The notes beneath the pieces were generated by a model that was not told the DNA's origin, ran no database searches, and saw only the letters and a program-made list of their open reading frames with translations. Shown here in pieces: positions 24,344 through 32,992 of a stretch of 64,000 nt of DNA. The stretch spans positions 52,177 through 116,176 of the forward strand of contig CAZWGA010000010.1 of NCBI GenBank assembly GCA_964633285.1, given 5' to 3'. The DNA comes from 20CM-2-55-15 sp964633285. Lineage in GTDB: Bacteria; Acidobacteriota; Terriglobia; 20CM-2-55-15. A program made the translations under genes and the position numbers. Numbering within the stretch: the first letter of the stretch is position 1; each line of letters starts with the position of its first letter.

Positions 24344-26085
24344 TGACCGTTCCTCCCGGCGAGACCGAGATTCAGGTTCGCCAACGCCGATTCAATCGCA
24401 TTCGATGCCGTTTGCCCGAGCCCGCAAATCGATGCGTCGCGCATCGCTTGTCCGATCTCTTTCAAAAGATCCATTTCATTCGCGCGCGTGCCGATCGTTT
24501 TCCCTGATTTCAGTCTTCCCAATAATTCCTCCTGCCGGACTGTACCGACTCGGCATGGAACACATTGCCCGCAGGACTCATCTCGAAAGAAAGCGGCCAC
24601 TCGCGTCAGGATATCGGTCATGTCCACGGTCTCATCGAAAATCATCACGACGCCGGAACCCAGCGTGGCGCCGATCGCGCGGGTTCCCTCGAAAGTCAGG
24701 GGAACATCCAGTTTATCGGGACCTATGAACATCCCCGCGGCTCCGCCAAGAAGTATGGCCTGAATCTTTTTACCATTCGGCACGCCGCCCGCCATGTCGA
24801 TCAATTCACGCAAAGTGCGTCCGAAGGAAATCTCATACAGGCCGGGATGAACCACATGCCCCGACACGCAAAATAATTTCGGTCCCGTTGATCCCGACGT
24901 TCCGATTCCGGCGAACGCCGCTCCGCCATCCGTGATGATGAGCGGCACATTCGCCAGGGTCTCGACATTGTTGATGACTGTCGGCTTTCCGAAAAGACCC
25001 GCTTGAACGGGAAACGGCGGCTTGTTTCGCGGCTCGCCACGTTTGCCTTCGATCGAATTGAACAGCGCTGTCTCCTCGCCGCAAATGTACGCACCGGCGC
25101 CGCGCCGCAACTCGATGTCAAAATCAAAACCTGACCCGAGAATATTCCTGCCGAGAAATCCGCCCGCTCTTGCTGCCGCGATCGCCCGGGCAACGCGCTC
25201 CGCCGCCAATGGATACTCGCCCCGGATATAGAAATAACCTCGTTCACTGCCGGTGGCGTACGCTGCGATGGTCATCCCTTCAATAATCGCGAGGGGGTCC
25301 TCTTCCATCAGGATCCGATCTTTGAAGGTTCCGGGCTCGGACTCGTCCGCGTTGCAGACCACGTAGTGAGGCCGGGCGGGAGCCTTCGCAACGGCATCCC
25401 ACTTACGGCCGGTTGGAAAAGCAGCGCCACCGCGGCCCACAAGATTCGATGCGAGAACCTCACGAATCACACCTTCCGGTTTGAGTTCGATCGCTCGCGC
25501 GAACGCGGAGTAGCCGCTCTCTCTTCGATATCCGTCAAGATCGCCGGGATCGATCCGGCCGATTCGCCGCAGCAAACGAATTTGTGGCTGGCCGAATTGG
25601 GGAATCAAACCCTCGCCCGCAGCGCCGGCTTTTCCGGAAATGCGTCCTCTCCCAACCGGAGCGGCAAATCCTTTTTCGCCGGCTTGTATCTCGAGTGCCG
25701 CAGGGGCCTGCTCGCACAATCCCAGGCACGGACTCCGCTTCACGGCAGTCTTGTTTCCGAGTTCCTGCAGTAGTTCCTCTGCACCGTTGATCCGGCATGC
25801 AATGTCATCGCACACGTGGACGACCCGAGCCGGCTGCGGCGTCAGAGAGAACATGTGATAAAAAGTCGCAACACCAAAAAGCTCTGCGGGAGGAAGTGTC
25901 AGGCGGCGGGAAATGTAGTTCAAGGCGCCCGGAGGCAGCCAGCCGAAACGGGACTGAACGGCATGCAACGCGGGAAGAAGAAGATCCCGGTTCGATCGGG
26001 GCGGAATGGGTTCTTCCCCAAGAGCGGAATCCACTGCAGCGCGCTCGGCGGCGTCCGCTTCGGGTCCGTGAATGCGAATATCCAT
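24340..26085 (-). CDS. NAD-dependent formate dehydrogenase NuoE-NuoF fusion subunit (FdsG-FdsB type)
   Basis: A 581-residue fusion. The first 160 residues are NuoE-like thioredoxin-fold with a [2Fe-2S] site formed by CDDIAC and CLGLC. The rest is NuoF-like: VGRGGAAFPTGRKWDA (FMN/NADH site), CNADESEPGTFKDR, GAYICGEETALFNSIEGKRG, and the [4Fe-4S] motif ESCGQCVPCRVGT with a distal SICGLG. It passes electrons between NAD and the iron-sulphur subunit. The gene lies nine bases after the catalytic subunit's stop and overlaps the next gene by four bases, so all three form one operon. Confidence 0.92.
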   Translation of the reverse strand: MDIRIHGPEADAAERAAVDSALGEEPIPPRSNRDLLLPALHAVQSRFGWLPPGALNYISRRLTLPPAELFGVATFYHMFSLTPQPARVVHVCDDIACRINGAEELLQELGNKTAVKRSPCLGLCEQAPAALEIQAGEKGFAAPVGRGRISGKAGAAGEGLIPQFGQPQIRLLRRIGRIDPGDLDGYRRESGYSAFARAIELKPEGVIREVLASNLVGRGGAAFPTGRKWDAVAKAPARPHYVVCNADESEPGTFKDRILMEEDPLAIIEGMTIAAYATGSERGYFYIRGEYPLAAERVARAIAAARAGGFLGRNILGSGFDFDIELRRGAGAYICGEETALFNSIEGKRGEPRNKPPFPVQAGLFGKPTVINNVETLANVPLIITDGGAAFAGIGTSGSTGPKLFCVSGHVVHPGLYEISFGRTLRELIDMAGGVPNGKKIQAILLGGAAGMFIGPDKLDVPLTFEGTRAIGATLGSGVVMIFDETVDMTDILTRVAAFFRDESCGQCVPCRVGTVRQEELLGRLKSGKTIGTRANEMDLLKEIGQAMRDASICGLGQTASNAIESALANLNLGLAGRNGQ

Positions 26086-26094
26086 CTACTTCTG

Positions 26095-27993
26095 TTACGC
26101 CTTCTCCACTCGAATCGCCGCTGCCTTGAATTCTGCGGTACCAGATTTCGGATCAGTTGCCTCGATGGTTAAAAGATTCGTTGCGACATCGTCGGGGAAA
26201 TGCAGAGTCATGAACGTCAGGCCGGGACGAAGCGACCGATCCCGGCGTATGGGCACAGTCACGCTTCCGCGCCGTGAATGGACTCGCACCAATTCCCCAT
26301 CGTTGACACCCAGACGTTCCGCATCTTCGGGTGACAGATCCAGTGTTTCGCCTCTCCGCATGGGAGATCGATACCCTGATGTTTGAACTCCCGTGTTGTA
26401 TTCATCCAACCGCCGGCCCGTCGTCAGGCGCAGCGGAAACTCCGGCGAAAGTTTTTCAACAGGCGGGTCATGTTCCACCGGGAAAAACGAAACACGCGGT
26501 CCGTTGAGCGGGCGCTCCCACAAACGGCTGTGAAGGAACAACTCACCGGGATGATTGTCGTCATAACACGGCCACTGTAAACCCTTCGACGATTCCAGCC
26601 GTTCGTAGCTCATTCCCGCGTGGACGGGACTCAATGCCCGGACTTCATTCCAGATCTTCTCTGAATTCGGCTTGCCCCAGTCGTGACCGAGACGTTTCGC
26701 AACATCAAAAAGGATACCGACATCGTCGCGTGCGCCTTCGGGCGATTCCACCGCTTTTCGCACGCGCTGCACCCGGCGTTCACTGTTCGTTACCGTGCCT
26801 TCCGTTTCGCACCATGCGGCGCTCGCCGGGAGCACGACATCGGCGAGTTCCGCGGTCCGGGTCAGGAAGATGTCCTGCACGACGAGAAAATCCAGACTTT
26901 CCAGAACGTGCCGGGCATGATTCTGATCGGCTTCCGACTGAAGCGGATTTTCTCCGATGACGTACAGAGCCCGCAGCTCGCCGCGCTCCATCGCTTCAAA
27001 CATCTGGGATAAATGCCATCCCTTCTTCGGCGGAATTGTTGCGCCCCAGAGCTTTTCGAATTTTTCCCGCAGCGGAACGTTCTCCACATGCTGAAAGCCC
27101 GTCAACCGGTCCGGCAGCGCGCCCATATCGCCGCCGCCCTGAACGTTGTTCTGGCCGCGCAGAGGGTTCAGCCCGCTGCCATACTTTCCGACATGGCCAG
27201 TCAGCAGGCAAAGATTGATCAGCGAGAGAACGTTATCGACAGCGTTATGGTGTTCGGTAATTCCCAGCGTCCAGCAGATCATTGCGCGATGGGCACGGGC
27301 GAAAGTGTGCGCCATATCCCGAATGATGTTTGCAGCCACTCCTGTTTCCCGCGCTGCATATTCCAGCGTGTACGACTCGACACTCTTTTTGTATTCCTCG
27401 AAGCCCGCCGTTGCATTTTGGATAAATTCCTTGTTCTCGAGTCCGGCAGCAATAATTTCTCTCCCGATGGCATTTGCCAGCGCGATGTCTGTCCCCACGT
27501 CCAATGATGCCCACACGTCCGCCCATTGAACCGAGCTTGTTCTTCGCGGGTCAATCCCGTAAAGGCGCGCTCCGCTCCGGACTCCTTTGAGAAGATGATG
27601 AAAGAAAATCGGGTGTGTTTCCCGGGCATTGGATCCCCAGAGAAAGATCACATCCGTCTCTTCAATCTCCTGATAGGAGTTTGTGCCTCCGCCTGCTCCG
27701 AATACCATCGCCAGACCGGCGACGCTGGGGGCGTGTCAAGTACGGTTGCAGCTATCGATGTTGTTGCTTCCCATCACCACGCGTGTGAACTTCTGAGCAA
27801 TGAAGTTCATTTCGTTCGTCGCCTTCGAACAACTGAAAACGCCGAACGATTGGCCGCCGTGCTTTTCCACAGCGGATTTGAGCCCGCGCGCCGTCCGGTC
27901 GAGTGCTTCATCCCAGGTGGCGGGACGCAGCTTGCCGCCGCGCGCATCGCGAACCATGGGCTGGCTTAACCGGACGTACTTTGGCTTCGACAT
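26095..27993 (-). CDS. fdhA: Formate dehydrogenase catalytic subunit, selenocysteine-containing
   Basis: A 632-residue molybdopterin catalytic subunit with an in-frame UGA at codon 86. The UGA falls exactly where FdhF of E. coli has Sec140: NIDSCNRT-U-HAPSVAGLA. Downstream, GTNSYQEIEETDVIFLWGSN, GIDPRR, MAHTFARAHRAMICWTLGIT, NPLRGQNNVQGGGDMGALPD and the C-terminal RLTTGRRLDEYNTG domain match the formate dehydrogenase family. The chain begins MSKPKYVRLSQPMVRD, after the [4Fe-4S] domain that is normally N-terminal; that domain is encoded at 23348-24343. GGAGG lies eight bases before the ATG. Reading the UGA as a stop would give a useless 85-residue fragment. Confidence 0.9.
27707..27738 (-). 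promoter_or_regulatory. Selenocysteine UGA codon and SECIS hairpin in fdhA
   Basis: UGA occupies 27736-27738. Eighteen bases after it comes an apical loop GGUCU, closed by GUCGCC pairing with GGCGAU (27723-27718 with 27712-27707; six pairs, one G-U). The E. coli fdhF SECIS has the same GGUCU loop at the same 18-base distance. Part of this loop encodes the conserved Gly-Leu, so protein constraint contributes, but the stem pairing is additional. Confidence 0.8.
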
Positions 27994-28195
27994 GAAGAAA
28001 ACCTCCGGGGCGGGAGTATAGCAAGCTTCGAGCAGAAAAATCTCAACGGGGCCGTGGTCCACGGAGCCCAGCAGTCCATGAAAATGCGGAACCACAAGCG
28101 CCCGACTATGAGAGAAAAGTGGACTTTTTCTGGAACACGTCCGGAATGTGAGCTAAATTATGGCGATTCGTTTTTTGCCTTTGTGAGGAGGGCCA

Positions 28196-29458
28196 GTGAT
28201 CACTGACGAACCCGAAAAGAAAGCGGCGCCGGATTTTCGAGTGGATGTGAAGCTTCGAGACGTTTTGCTGAATTCTCCAAATCTGCGCAGTCAGCAGCAA
28301 TCGGCTTTGGCGGTTGAAGAAGGGTTGCCTGAACCGATCTATCCGCAATTCGCTCAACCTCGCTGGAAGACCGATCGCGCATATCACAATTTCAAAGCGT
28401 GGCGGACCTGGAAGGGACTGGGAGCGCCTTATTTCAAACATCGCCTGATGCCGGGCGAACTGCAGCCTTTGATTTCGTATCTTTTTACGGAATGGAAATG
28501 CAATCTCGATTGCCACTACTGCTGGTCGTACGACAACAGCGTGAAAGGGATGACCGAGCCGGTCGCGAGACAGTCGATCGACTGGCTGCATTCCCTGGGC
28601 AATCGCTTCCTGGCCCTGATGGGCGGTGAACCGCTATTGCGGCCGAAATTCATTCACAAGATTGTTTATTACGCATCGAAAAAAGATTTCATCGTTTACC
28701 TCCCAACCAATGGCCGTCTGATGAAGCCCGACGTTATCGATCGCCTCGGGGATGCCGGTCTGGGTACGGTGAACCTTGCCGTCGACTGCATCGATGAAAA
28801 GCCGGGGCTGGCGAAAGCGTTGACGCCAATTCGTCCTTACTTCGAGTACCTGATCAAGAACATGCGGAAATACTGCGTGTCGGTGTTTTTCAACGTCTGT
28901 ATTTGCCGCACGAACATGGATGATGTCCGGGCGCTCACGGAACTGGCGAAGGAATACGACATCGGCATCGATTATCACATCGTCGAATCACCCATCATCG
29001 ATGCGCCGCACTTCAAGCATCTCAACGAAAACAGCACGTTCCTCACGCCGGCGGATTATCCCAGGGTGAATGAACTGATCGACTGGATCCTTGAAAAGCA
29101 TGCACAGGGTTACAAGATCGTGAACCAGAAATCACGGCTCCGCCAGATGAAGGAATTCATGACCGGGCACATCGAACCGTGGGGATGCCGCGCGGGCAGA
29201 AATACGATGATCATCCGCACGGATGGAACGCTAGCTCCCTGCTTCCCGATGTATTCCGCGACACATGACTGGGGCGTTGTCGGAAAACCGAAGTTTGATA
29301 AGAACCAGCTCACCGAGATGAAAAAAGAGTGCGAACTGCACTGCTTCTCGACGCTGAATCACATTGTCAGCTACGTCTACAACAATGGCCGGGTAATCCG
29401 ATGGATTTTGAAACACGCGAAGAACGGATTCACCACGGCTCAGAGTACCGTCGAATAA
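28196..29458 (+). CDS. Radical SAM protein with SPASM-like C-terminus
   Basis: A 420-residue enzyme divergent from fdhA across a 202-base spacer that presumably holds both promoters. The radical SAM cluster motif is CNLDCHYC (CxxxCxxC), followed by FLALMGGEPLLRP (GGE motif) and YLPTNGRL. A C-terminal Cys set, WGCRAGRNTMIIRTDGTLAPCFPM and CELHC, resembles SPASM/twitch domains that carry an auxiliary cluster and act on peptides or proteins. No precursor peptide was recognised nearby. The GTG start has AGGAGG five bases upstream. A link to formate dehydrogenase is suggested only by position. Confidence 0.85.
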   Translation: MITDEPEKKAAPDFRVDVKLRDVLLNSPNLRSQQQSALAVEEGLPEPIYPQFAQPRWKTDRAYHNFKAWRTWKGLGAPYFKHRLMPGELQPLISYLFTEWKCNLDCHYCWSYDNSVKGMTEPVARQSIDWLHSLGNRFLALMGGEPLLRPKFIHKIVYYASKKDFIVYLPTNGRLMKPDVIDRLGDAGLGTVNLAVDCIDEKPGLAKALTPIRPYFEYLIKNMRKYCVSVFFNVCICRTNMDDVRALTELAKEYDIGIDYHIVESPIIDAPHFKHLNENSTFLTPADYPRVNELIDWILEKHAQGYKIVNQKSRLRQMKEFMTGHIEPWGCRAGRNTMIIRTDGTLAPCFPMYSATHDWGVVGKPKFDKNQLTEMKKECELHCFSTLNHIVSYVYNNGRVIRWILKHAKNGFTTAQSTVE

Positions 29459-29463
29459 GAAAG

Positions 29464-29530
29464 GAACGCGGGTATAAAACCCGCGACTACATGCTCGTCA
29501 TTATGTAGTCGCGGGTTTTATACCGCGTTC
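29464..29530. repeat. Long near-perfect inverted repeat, dispersed element copy 2
   Basis: Two arms of 29 and 28 bases (29464-29492 and 29503-29530) pair along their whole length with one extra G, around a 10-base loop. Each arm contains its own smaller palindrome, CGCGGGT...ACCCGCG. The TGTAGTCGCGGG module also occurs at 3072-3094. It lies between convergent radical-SAM genes and reaches two bases into the stop codon of the second. It could end transcription from both sides. Confidence 0.8.
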
Positions 29531-31202
29531 ATCTGAACATCGCTCTGACCCGCGAACGCAGCCGGAATACACGGCGTAATTTCACCCAGCCACTGACGAA
29601 AACAGATTTCATTCGCATGGACTTCGTCGGCAAAGGCGGTTTTTCCTTCTCAAAATCTTCGAGAATACGCTCCCGATCCGGCGCATCGGGCGCCAATTCC
29701 AGATAGCGCTTCAGCAGGGCCGCCGAGCCTTTCCGGTCACCGCTCTCGCGACAAATCGCAGCCAACGCCGACAATGTGGATGGGAAGCGCACGCCGGTCA
29801 GAATTCTTTCCATATAGTTCTGGATCGTTGCCTCGCCGGAATTCACAATGTTCTTGATTCCGGGATCCACCGTGAGGACGCTGCAGACTTCCATCCATGC
29901 CATTTTTGCCCGCTTTTGCTGGAGATGTCCCAACGCTGAACGAAGAAGATTCTCCGTACGTAGCGCGGCCAGCCAACTCGACTGCGAATGCCGCAAGTTG
30001 GAGTCGGACAAGCTGTCTCTTTTTTCTCGCGGCTCGTGCAGCTTGTCCTCCACGATGATCCGGAGATCGGCGATATGGATGGGGCGCCGCAGCCGGCAAT
30101 TGGTGCAGTGCCAGTCCGTCGTTCCATTGAGAAGGTCGGCGCGTAAACGGCGAACAGGTTCGTCGTTCAGGATCTCAATCAAATCTTTTTGAGCCAGATT
30201 GCCGATGGGTGGGCGCGCACAGCAGGGTTTTACTTCCCCATTGGCATCTATTTCGACGTAGGACCAGGGATCCAGACAGTCGCGAGTCATTCCTTCGTGA
30301 ACCGCAAGATCGATGCTGTCCCCGGGTTTATTTTCGGGTTGGCCCTGGGGCTTGTCCTCGGGCTTGTCCGGTTTCGCTTCGAAGCGGCGCGCAAGCGTCT
30401 CAACGAAGTCTGCGTTGACTCCGACGAACACATTATTCGATTCCAGTATCGCGATTCCTCTCTGGATTGCTTCAACTCGAGGCTTCAATTCGCTGTCTTC
30501 GAGTTCCTCCAGCGGATAAACACGATCACGTTCCGGAACATCCGTCAGTTCATATGGAAAATTTTCGTAATGCCACTTTGTGAGATTCCAGAAACCCACG
30601 CCCTGTACGCCGAGGGCAACGGCGAACCGGGCAAAATCCTCCATAACGATGCTGTTCTGATCATAAAGTCCGCAGGAGAATTCGAACGCGGGCCCGAGTC
30701 CCCATCGGCCGACACGGATGGAAGTGGCGCGAATCGCATTGATATTCGTAACGATCTGCCGCAAGTCCACTCTGCGGCGCAGCCGTTTGAGCAATTCGGC
30801 ATCGGCCGTATCGATCGAGACCATGATGATGTCCATTTGCGCGAGCGCGAGCAATTCGTCCTGCGAATAGTTCTTTGCAAGGTTCGTGGTCATCACCAGA
30901 GGCAGCCCACCATCCAGGAGCGGACGGCAAATGTCGACCCAATCGGTTCTGAACGTCGTTTCACCATGACCGTTGATGTGGACCGCGCTCAGCCGTTGCT
31001 CTCTGTCGACCTGGAGAATGGTGTCGACGGCGCGCCGCGCGAGATCCGAATCCATATCGATGCCTTTGTAGGTGGAGTGGCTCACCGCGCAGTAAACGCA
31101 CCGAAGGTTGCAACGGGTCGTGAGGTCGAGGCGGACTTGCTGTAAAGGCCCGCGCCGGAGAAGCTCAGGCGATGCCGGGGCGGCAGTTTCAGTCTTGAGC
31201 AT
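29529..31202 (-). CDS. Radical SAM/SPASM protein with C-terminal helical domain
   Basis: A 557-residue protein. The cluster motif CNLRCVYC is near residue 31, followed by the HINGHGETTF strand and VMTTNLAKN. The SPASM region has CLDPWSYVEIDANGEVKPCC and CTNCRLR. A low-complexity KPDKPEDKPQGQPENKPG insert sits between the core and SPASM. About 170 C-terminal residues are helical, possibly TPR-like (SALAAICRESGDRKGSAALL), with a basic tail. Enzymes with this layout modify peptides or proteins; the target is unknown. It starts 13 bases after the hydroxy-acid oxidase stop. Confidence 0.85.
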   Translation of the reverse strand: MLKTETAAPASPELLRRGPLQQVRLDLTTRCNLRCVYCAVSHSTYKGIDMDSDLARRAVDTILQVDREQRLSAVHINGHGETTFRTDWVDICRPLLDGGLPLVMTTNLAKNYSQDELLALAQMDIIMVSIDTADAELLKRLRRRVDLRQIVTNINAIRATSIRVGRWGLGPAFEFSCGLYDQNSIVMEDFARFAVALGVQGVGFWNLTKWHYENFPYELTDVPERDRVYPLEELEDSELKPRVEAIQRGIAILESNNVFVGVNADFVETLARRFEAKPDKPEDKPQGQPENKPGDSIDLAVHEGMTRDCLDPWSYVEIDANGEVKPCCARPPIGNLAQKDLIEILNDEPVRRLRADLLNGTTDWHCTNCRLRRPIHIADLRIIVEDKLHEPREKRDSLSDSNLRHSQSSWLAALRTENLLRSALGHLQQKRAKMAWMEVCSVLTVDPGIKNIVNSGEATIQNYMERILTGVRFPSTLSALAAICRESGDRKGSAALLKRYLELAPDAPDRERILEDFEKEKPPLPTKSMRMKSVFVSGWVKLRRVFRLRSRVRAMFR

Positions 31203-31215
31203 GTCGCTGGTTATT

Positions 31216-32433
31216 TTACCCTCGGCGGCCCGTATCCATGATGGACGCGGCCGTAATTTCTTTCAGTGAACGCGCGCCGCAGCCGGCCATGGCCAGGCGA
31301 AGCTCGTTGTTGAGAATATCGAGAACGCGCTCCACGCCCGCCTGACCAAACGCCGACAAACCCCAAATGTAAGGCCGGCCGATGCCCACGGCGCTGGCTC
31401 CAAGAGCCAGCGCCTTGAAAACATCAGTGCCTCGGCGGAATCCGCCGTCCACCACGACGGGAATGCGTCGCGCGGCACCCTGCACAACTTCCCCGACACA
31501 CTCGATGGTTCCGCGGCCGGTTTCCGTTGCGCGCCCGCCGTGATTGGAAACGATGATGCCATCCGCGCCATTCTGCACGGCCAGCGCCGCGTCTTCGCGA
31601 GTCTCGAGTCCCTTGATGACGACTTTCATCTTCGTCACATCCTTCACACGTTTGATGAAGTCCCAGGTCAGTGACGGCGACGTCAATCCGAGCCCCCGCG
31701 TATTGATCCCGGCAAACATCGGTTTTGCAGCGTTGGTCCCGCCACCCACGACCGGATTCGCCAGTGTGCCCGCCGCATCCATATGACAGTTGCCGCACAC
31801 ACGCGTGTCCTGCCGTTGAAAGCGCGTCATCGTTTCCGTATTTCGGCCGGCAGGAAGATCCACCGTAATGGCCACAGCCGTGCAGCCCGCGGCCTCGGCC
31901 CTTTTGACGAGCTTCGTTGTAACATCGAAGTTGTCGGTCGTGTAAAGCTGATACCAAATGGGGCCGCCTCTGGCTTTGACTACATCCTCAACAGCCGCTG
32001 AAGTCTGTGTCGACAAAATCTGCAAATGCCCTTTCGCCTGAGCCGCGCGCGCTGCCGCAATTTCACCTTCGGGATGAAACGCCTTCTGGCTTCCTACGGG
32101 ACAAAGAACAATCGGCGAATTCAGCTTCATCCCGAAAAGTTCGGCCGACATATCCATGCGGCTGACATCGACAAATCGCCGCGTTCGCAATTGATATCGA
32201 GTAAAGCCCTCACGATTGGCTTTGAGAGTTTCTTCGCCATCCACACCTGTCGCCATATAACCCCAGTGCGCAGGAGGCAGAACTTTGCGCGCCACCGCCT
32301 CCATGTCGAAGACATCGAGCGCATCCGCAGCTTTATCGACGAGATTCTGTGAGAACGCTTCGTGGAGAAACGGCACGCTTGCAAACAACGGGCTGCCTGC
32401 AACGAACTTCAGAAACGCACGGCGATTGGACAT
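31216..32433 (-). CDS. Tat-exported FMN-dependent alpha-hydroxy-acid oxidase
   Basis: A 405-residue flavoprotein. The N-terminus MSNRRAFLKFVAGSPLFA is a twin-arginine signal, so it is probably folded with FMN before export. The barrel has SPIVLCPVGSQKAFHPEGE, LSTQTSAAVEDV, YQLYTTDNFDVT, KVVIKGLETREDA (catalytic-site Lys), the active-site His in IIVSNHGGRATE and VVVDGGFRRGTDVFKAL. The family oxidises lactate, glycolate or related acids. The substrate cannot be set from the sequence. GGAGG precedes the ATG. It is the first gene of a pair with the SPASM protein. Confidence 0.9.
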   Translation of the reverse strand: MSNRRAFLKFVAGSPLFASVPFLHEAFSQNLVDKAADALDVFDMEAVARKVLPPAHWGYMATGVDGEETLKANREGFTRYQLRTRRFVDVSRMDMSAELFGMKLNSPIVLCPVGSQKAFHPEGEIAAARAAQAKGHLQILSTQTSAAVEDVVKARGGPIWYQLYTTDNFDVTTKLVKRAEAAGCTAVAITVDLPAGRNTETMTRFQRQDTRVCGNCHMDAAGTLANPVVGGGTNAAKPMFAGINTRGLGLTSPSLTWDFIKRVKDVTKMKVVIKGLETREDAALAVQNGADGIIVSNHGGRATETGRGTIECVGEVVQGAARRIPVVVDGGFRRGTDVFKALALGASAVGIGRPYIWGLSAFGQAGVERVLDILNNELRLAMAGCGARSLKEITAASIMDTGRRG

Positions 32434-32469
32434 TGTTGAACCTCCAGGAATACAACGGCGTCCTATCTA

Positions 32470-32550
32470 CCGCATTTCTCCAAAAATCTCAAATGCGGAG
32501 ATTCTCCCCGGGAAGGCGGTGTTTAACGTCTGCCCCTCTTCCGCCTTCCC
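32470..32550. other. Two adjacent stem-loops upstream of the hydroxy-acid oxidase gene
   Basis: CCGCATTT (32470-32477) pairs with AAATGCGG (32491-32498), and GGGAAGGCGG (32510-32519) pairs with CCGCCTTCCC (32541-32550). Both are perfect. They would lie in the 5-prime leader of the reverse-strand oxidase gene, whose start is 37 bases away. No T-run follows either. I do not recognise a known riboswitch. Confidence 0.45.
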
Positions 32551-32599
32551 CGTCCTATCCGGAGATTGGACGGCTACGGCACGCCGAAAAAGAGTCCGA

Positions 32600-32914
32600 A
32601 TGACACTTTGTGCCGTGTCATTGGATCTTGCGTGGTGCGGATGAGGCCTTGGCTTGCCCGAATGAAGGTTATGGCACTGTCAATGGCGTTTTGTTTCGCC
32701 CGGATGGAAACTTCGCCCGTGTCGATGGCGATTGAGTCGGTCCGAATGAAACTTGTGTCTCTCCGAATGAGAAGTATGGCGCTATCGATGAGGATTGAGT
32801 TCCTCGGATGAATCTTGTTGTCGTCCGGATGAACAGCGTGCCCATGTCGATGCCGATGAAGACAACGCGGATGACGATCGCGACCGTGCGGATGGCGATC
32901 GTGTCCGCGACTAC
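32600..32914. repeat. Degenerate 21-bp tandem array with phased ATG
   Basis: ATG recurs exactly every 21 bases from 32641 to 32788, then after one 20-base step again every 21 bases from 32808 to 32892. One ATG lies at 32600 before the array, and an ACG stands in register at 32913. Most units begin CGGATG, CGAATG or TCGATG; the other bases vary. The single-base loss breaks any long frame, so the array as a whole is not coding on the forward strand. Partial frames on both strands show a seven-residue rhythm. It fills the gap before the toxin-antitoxin genes. Confidence 0.8.
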
Positions 32915-32961
32915 GGCAGTTTCAGTTCGAATTGACGACCGTTAAGGAGAGGCATAACCTA

Positions 32962-32981
32962 AAGACCAGAATTGTGGTCTT
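32962..32981 (+). promoter_or_regulatory. Palindromic operator upstream of the antitoxin gene
   Basis: AAGACCA and TGGTCTT form a perfect seven-base inverted repeat with a six-base spacer (GAATTG). It ends 11 bases before the antitoxin ATG and just before its GGAGG. Phd/YefM antitoxins repress their own operons by binding such palindromes, so this is the likely autoregulatory site. Confidence 0.6.
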
Positions 32982-32992
32982 ACGGAGGTTGC

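Noticed and set aside
27709..28095. fdhA read as two broken genes separated by a stop
   Set aside because: The UGA falls exactly on the catalytic Sec/Cys position, the frame stays open and homologous across it, and a SECIS-like hairpin is in the right place.
30189..31145. 318-residue forward frame opposite the SPASM protein gene
   Set aside because: Antisense shadow; the reverse-strand protein carries CxxxCxxC.
32566..32811. 81-residue Met-rich protein in the repeat array
   Set aside because: No ribosome site, a frameshift in the array, and composition explained by the 21-bp repeat.
32600..32914. CRISPR array
   Set aside because: The period is 21 bases and the units are degenerate; there are no identical repeats with unique spacers.
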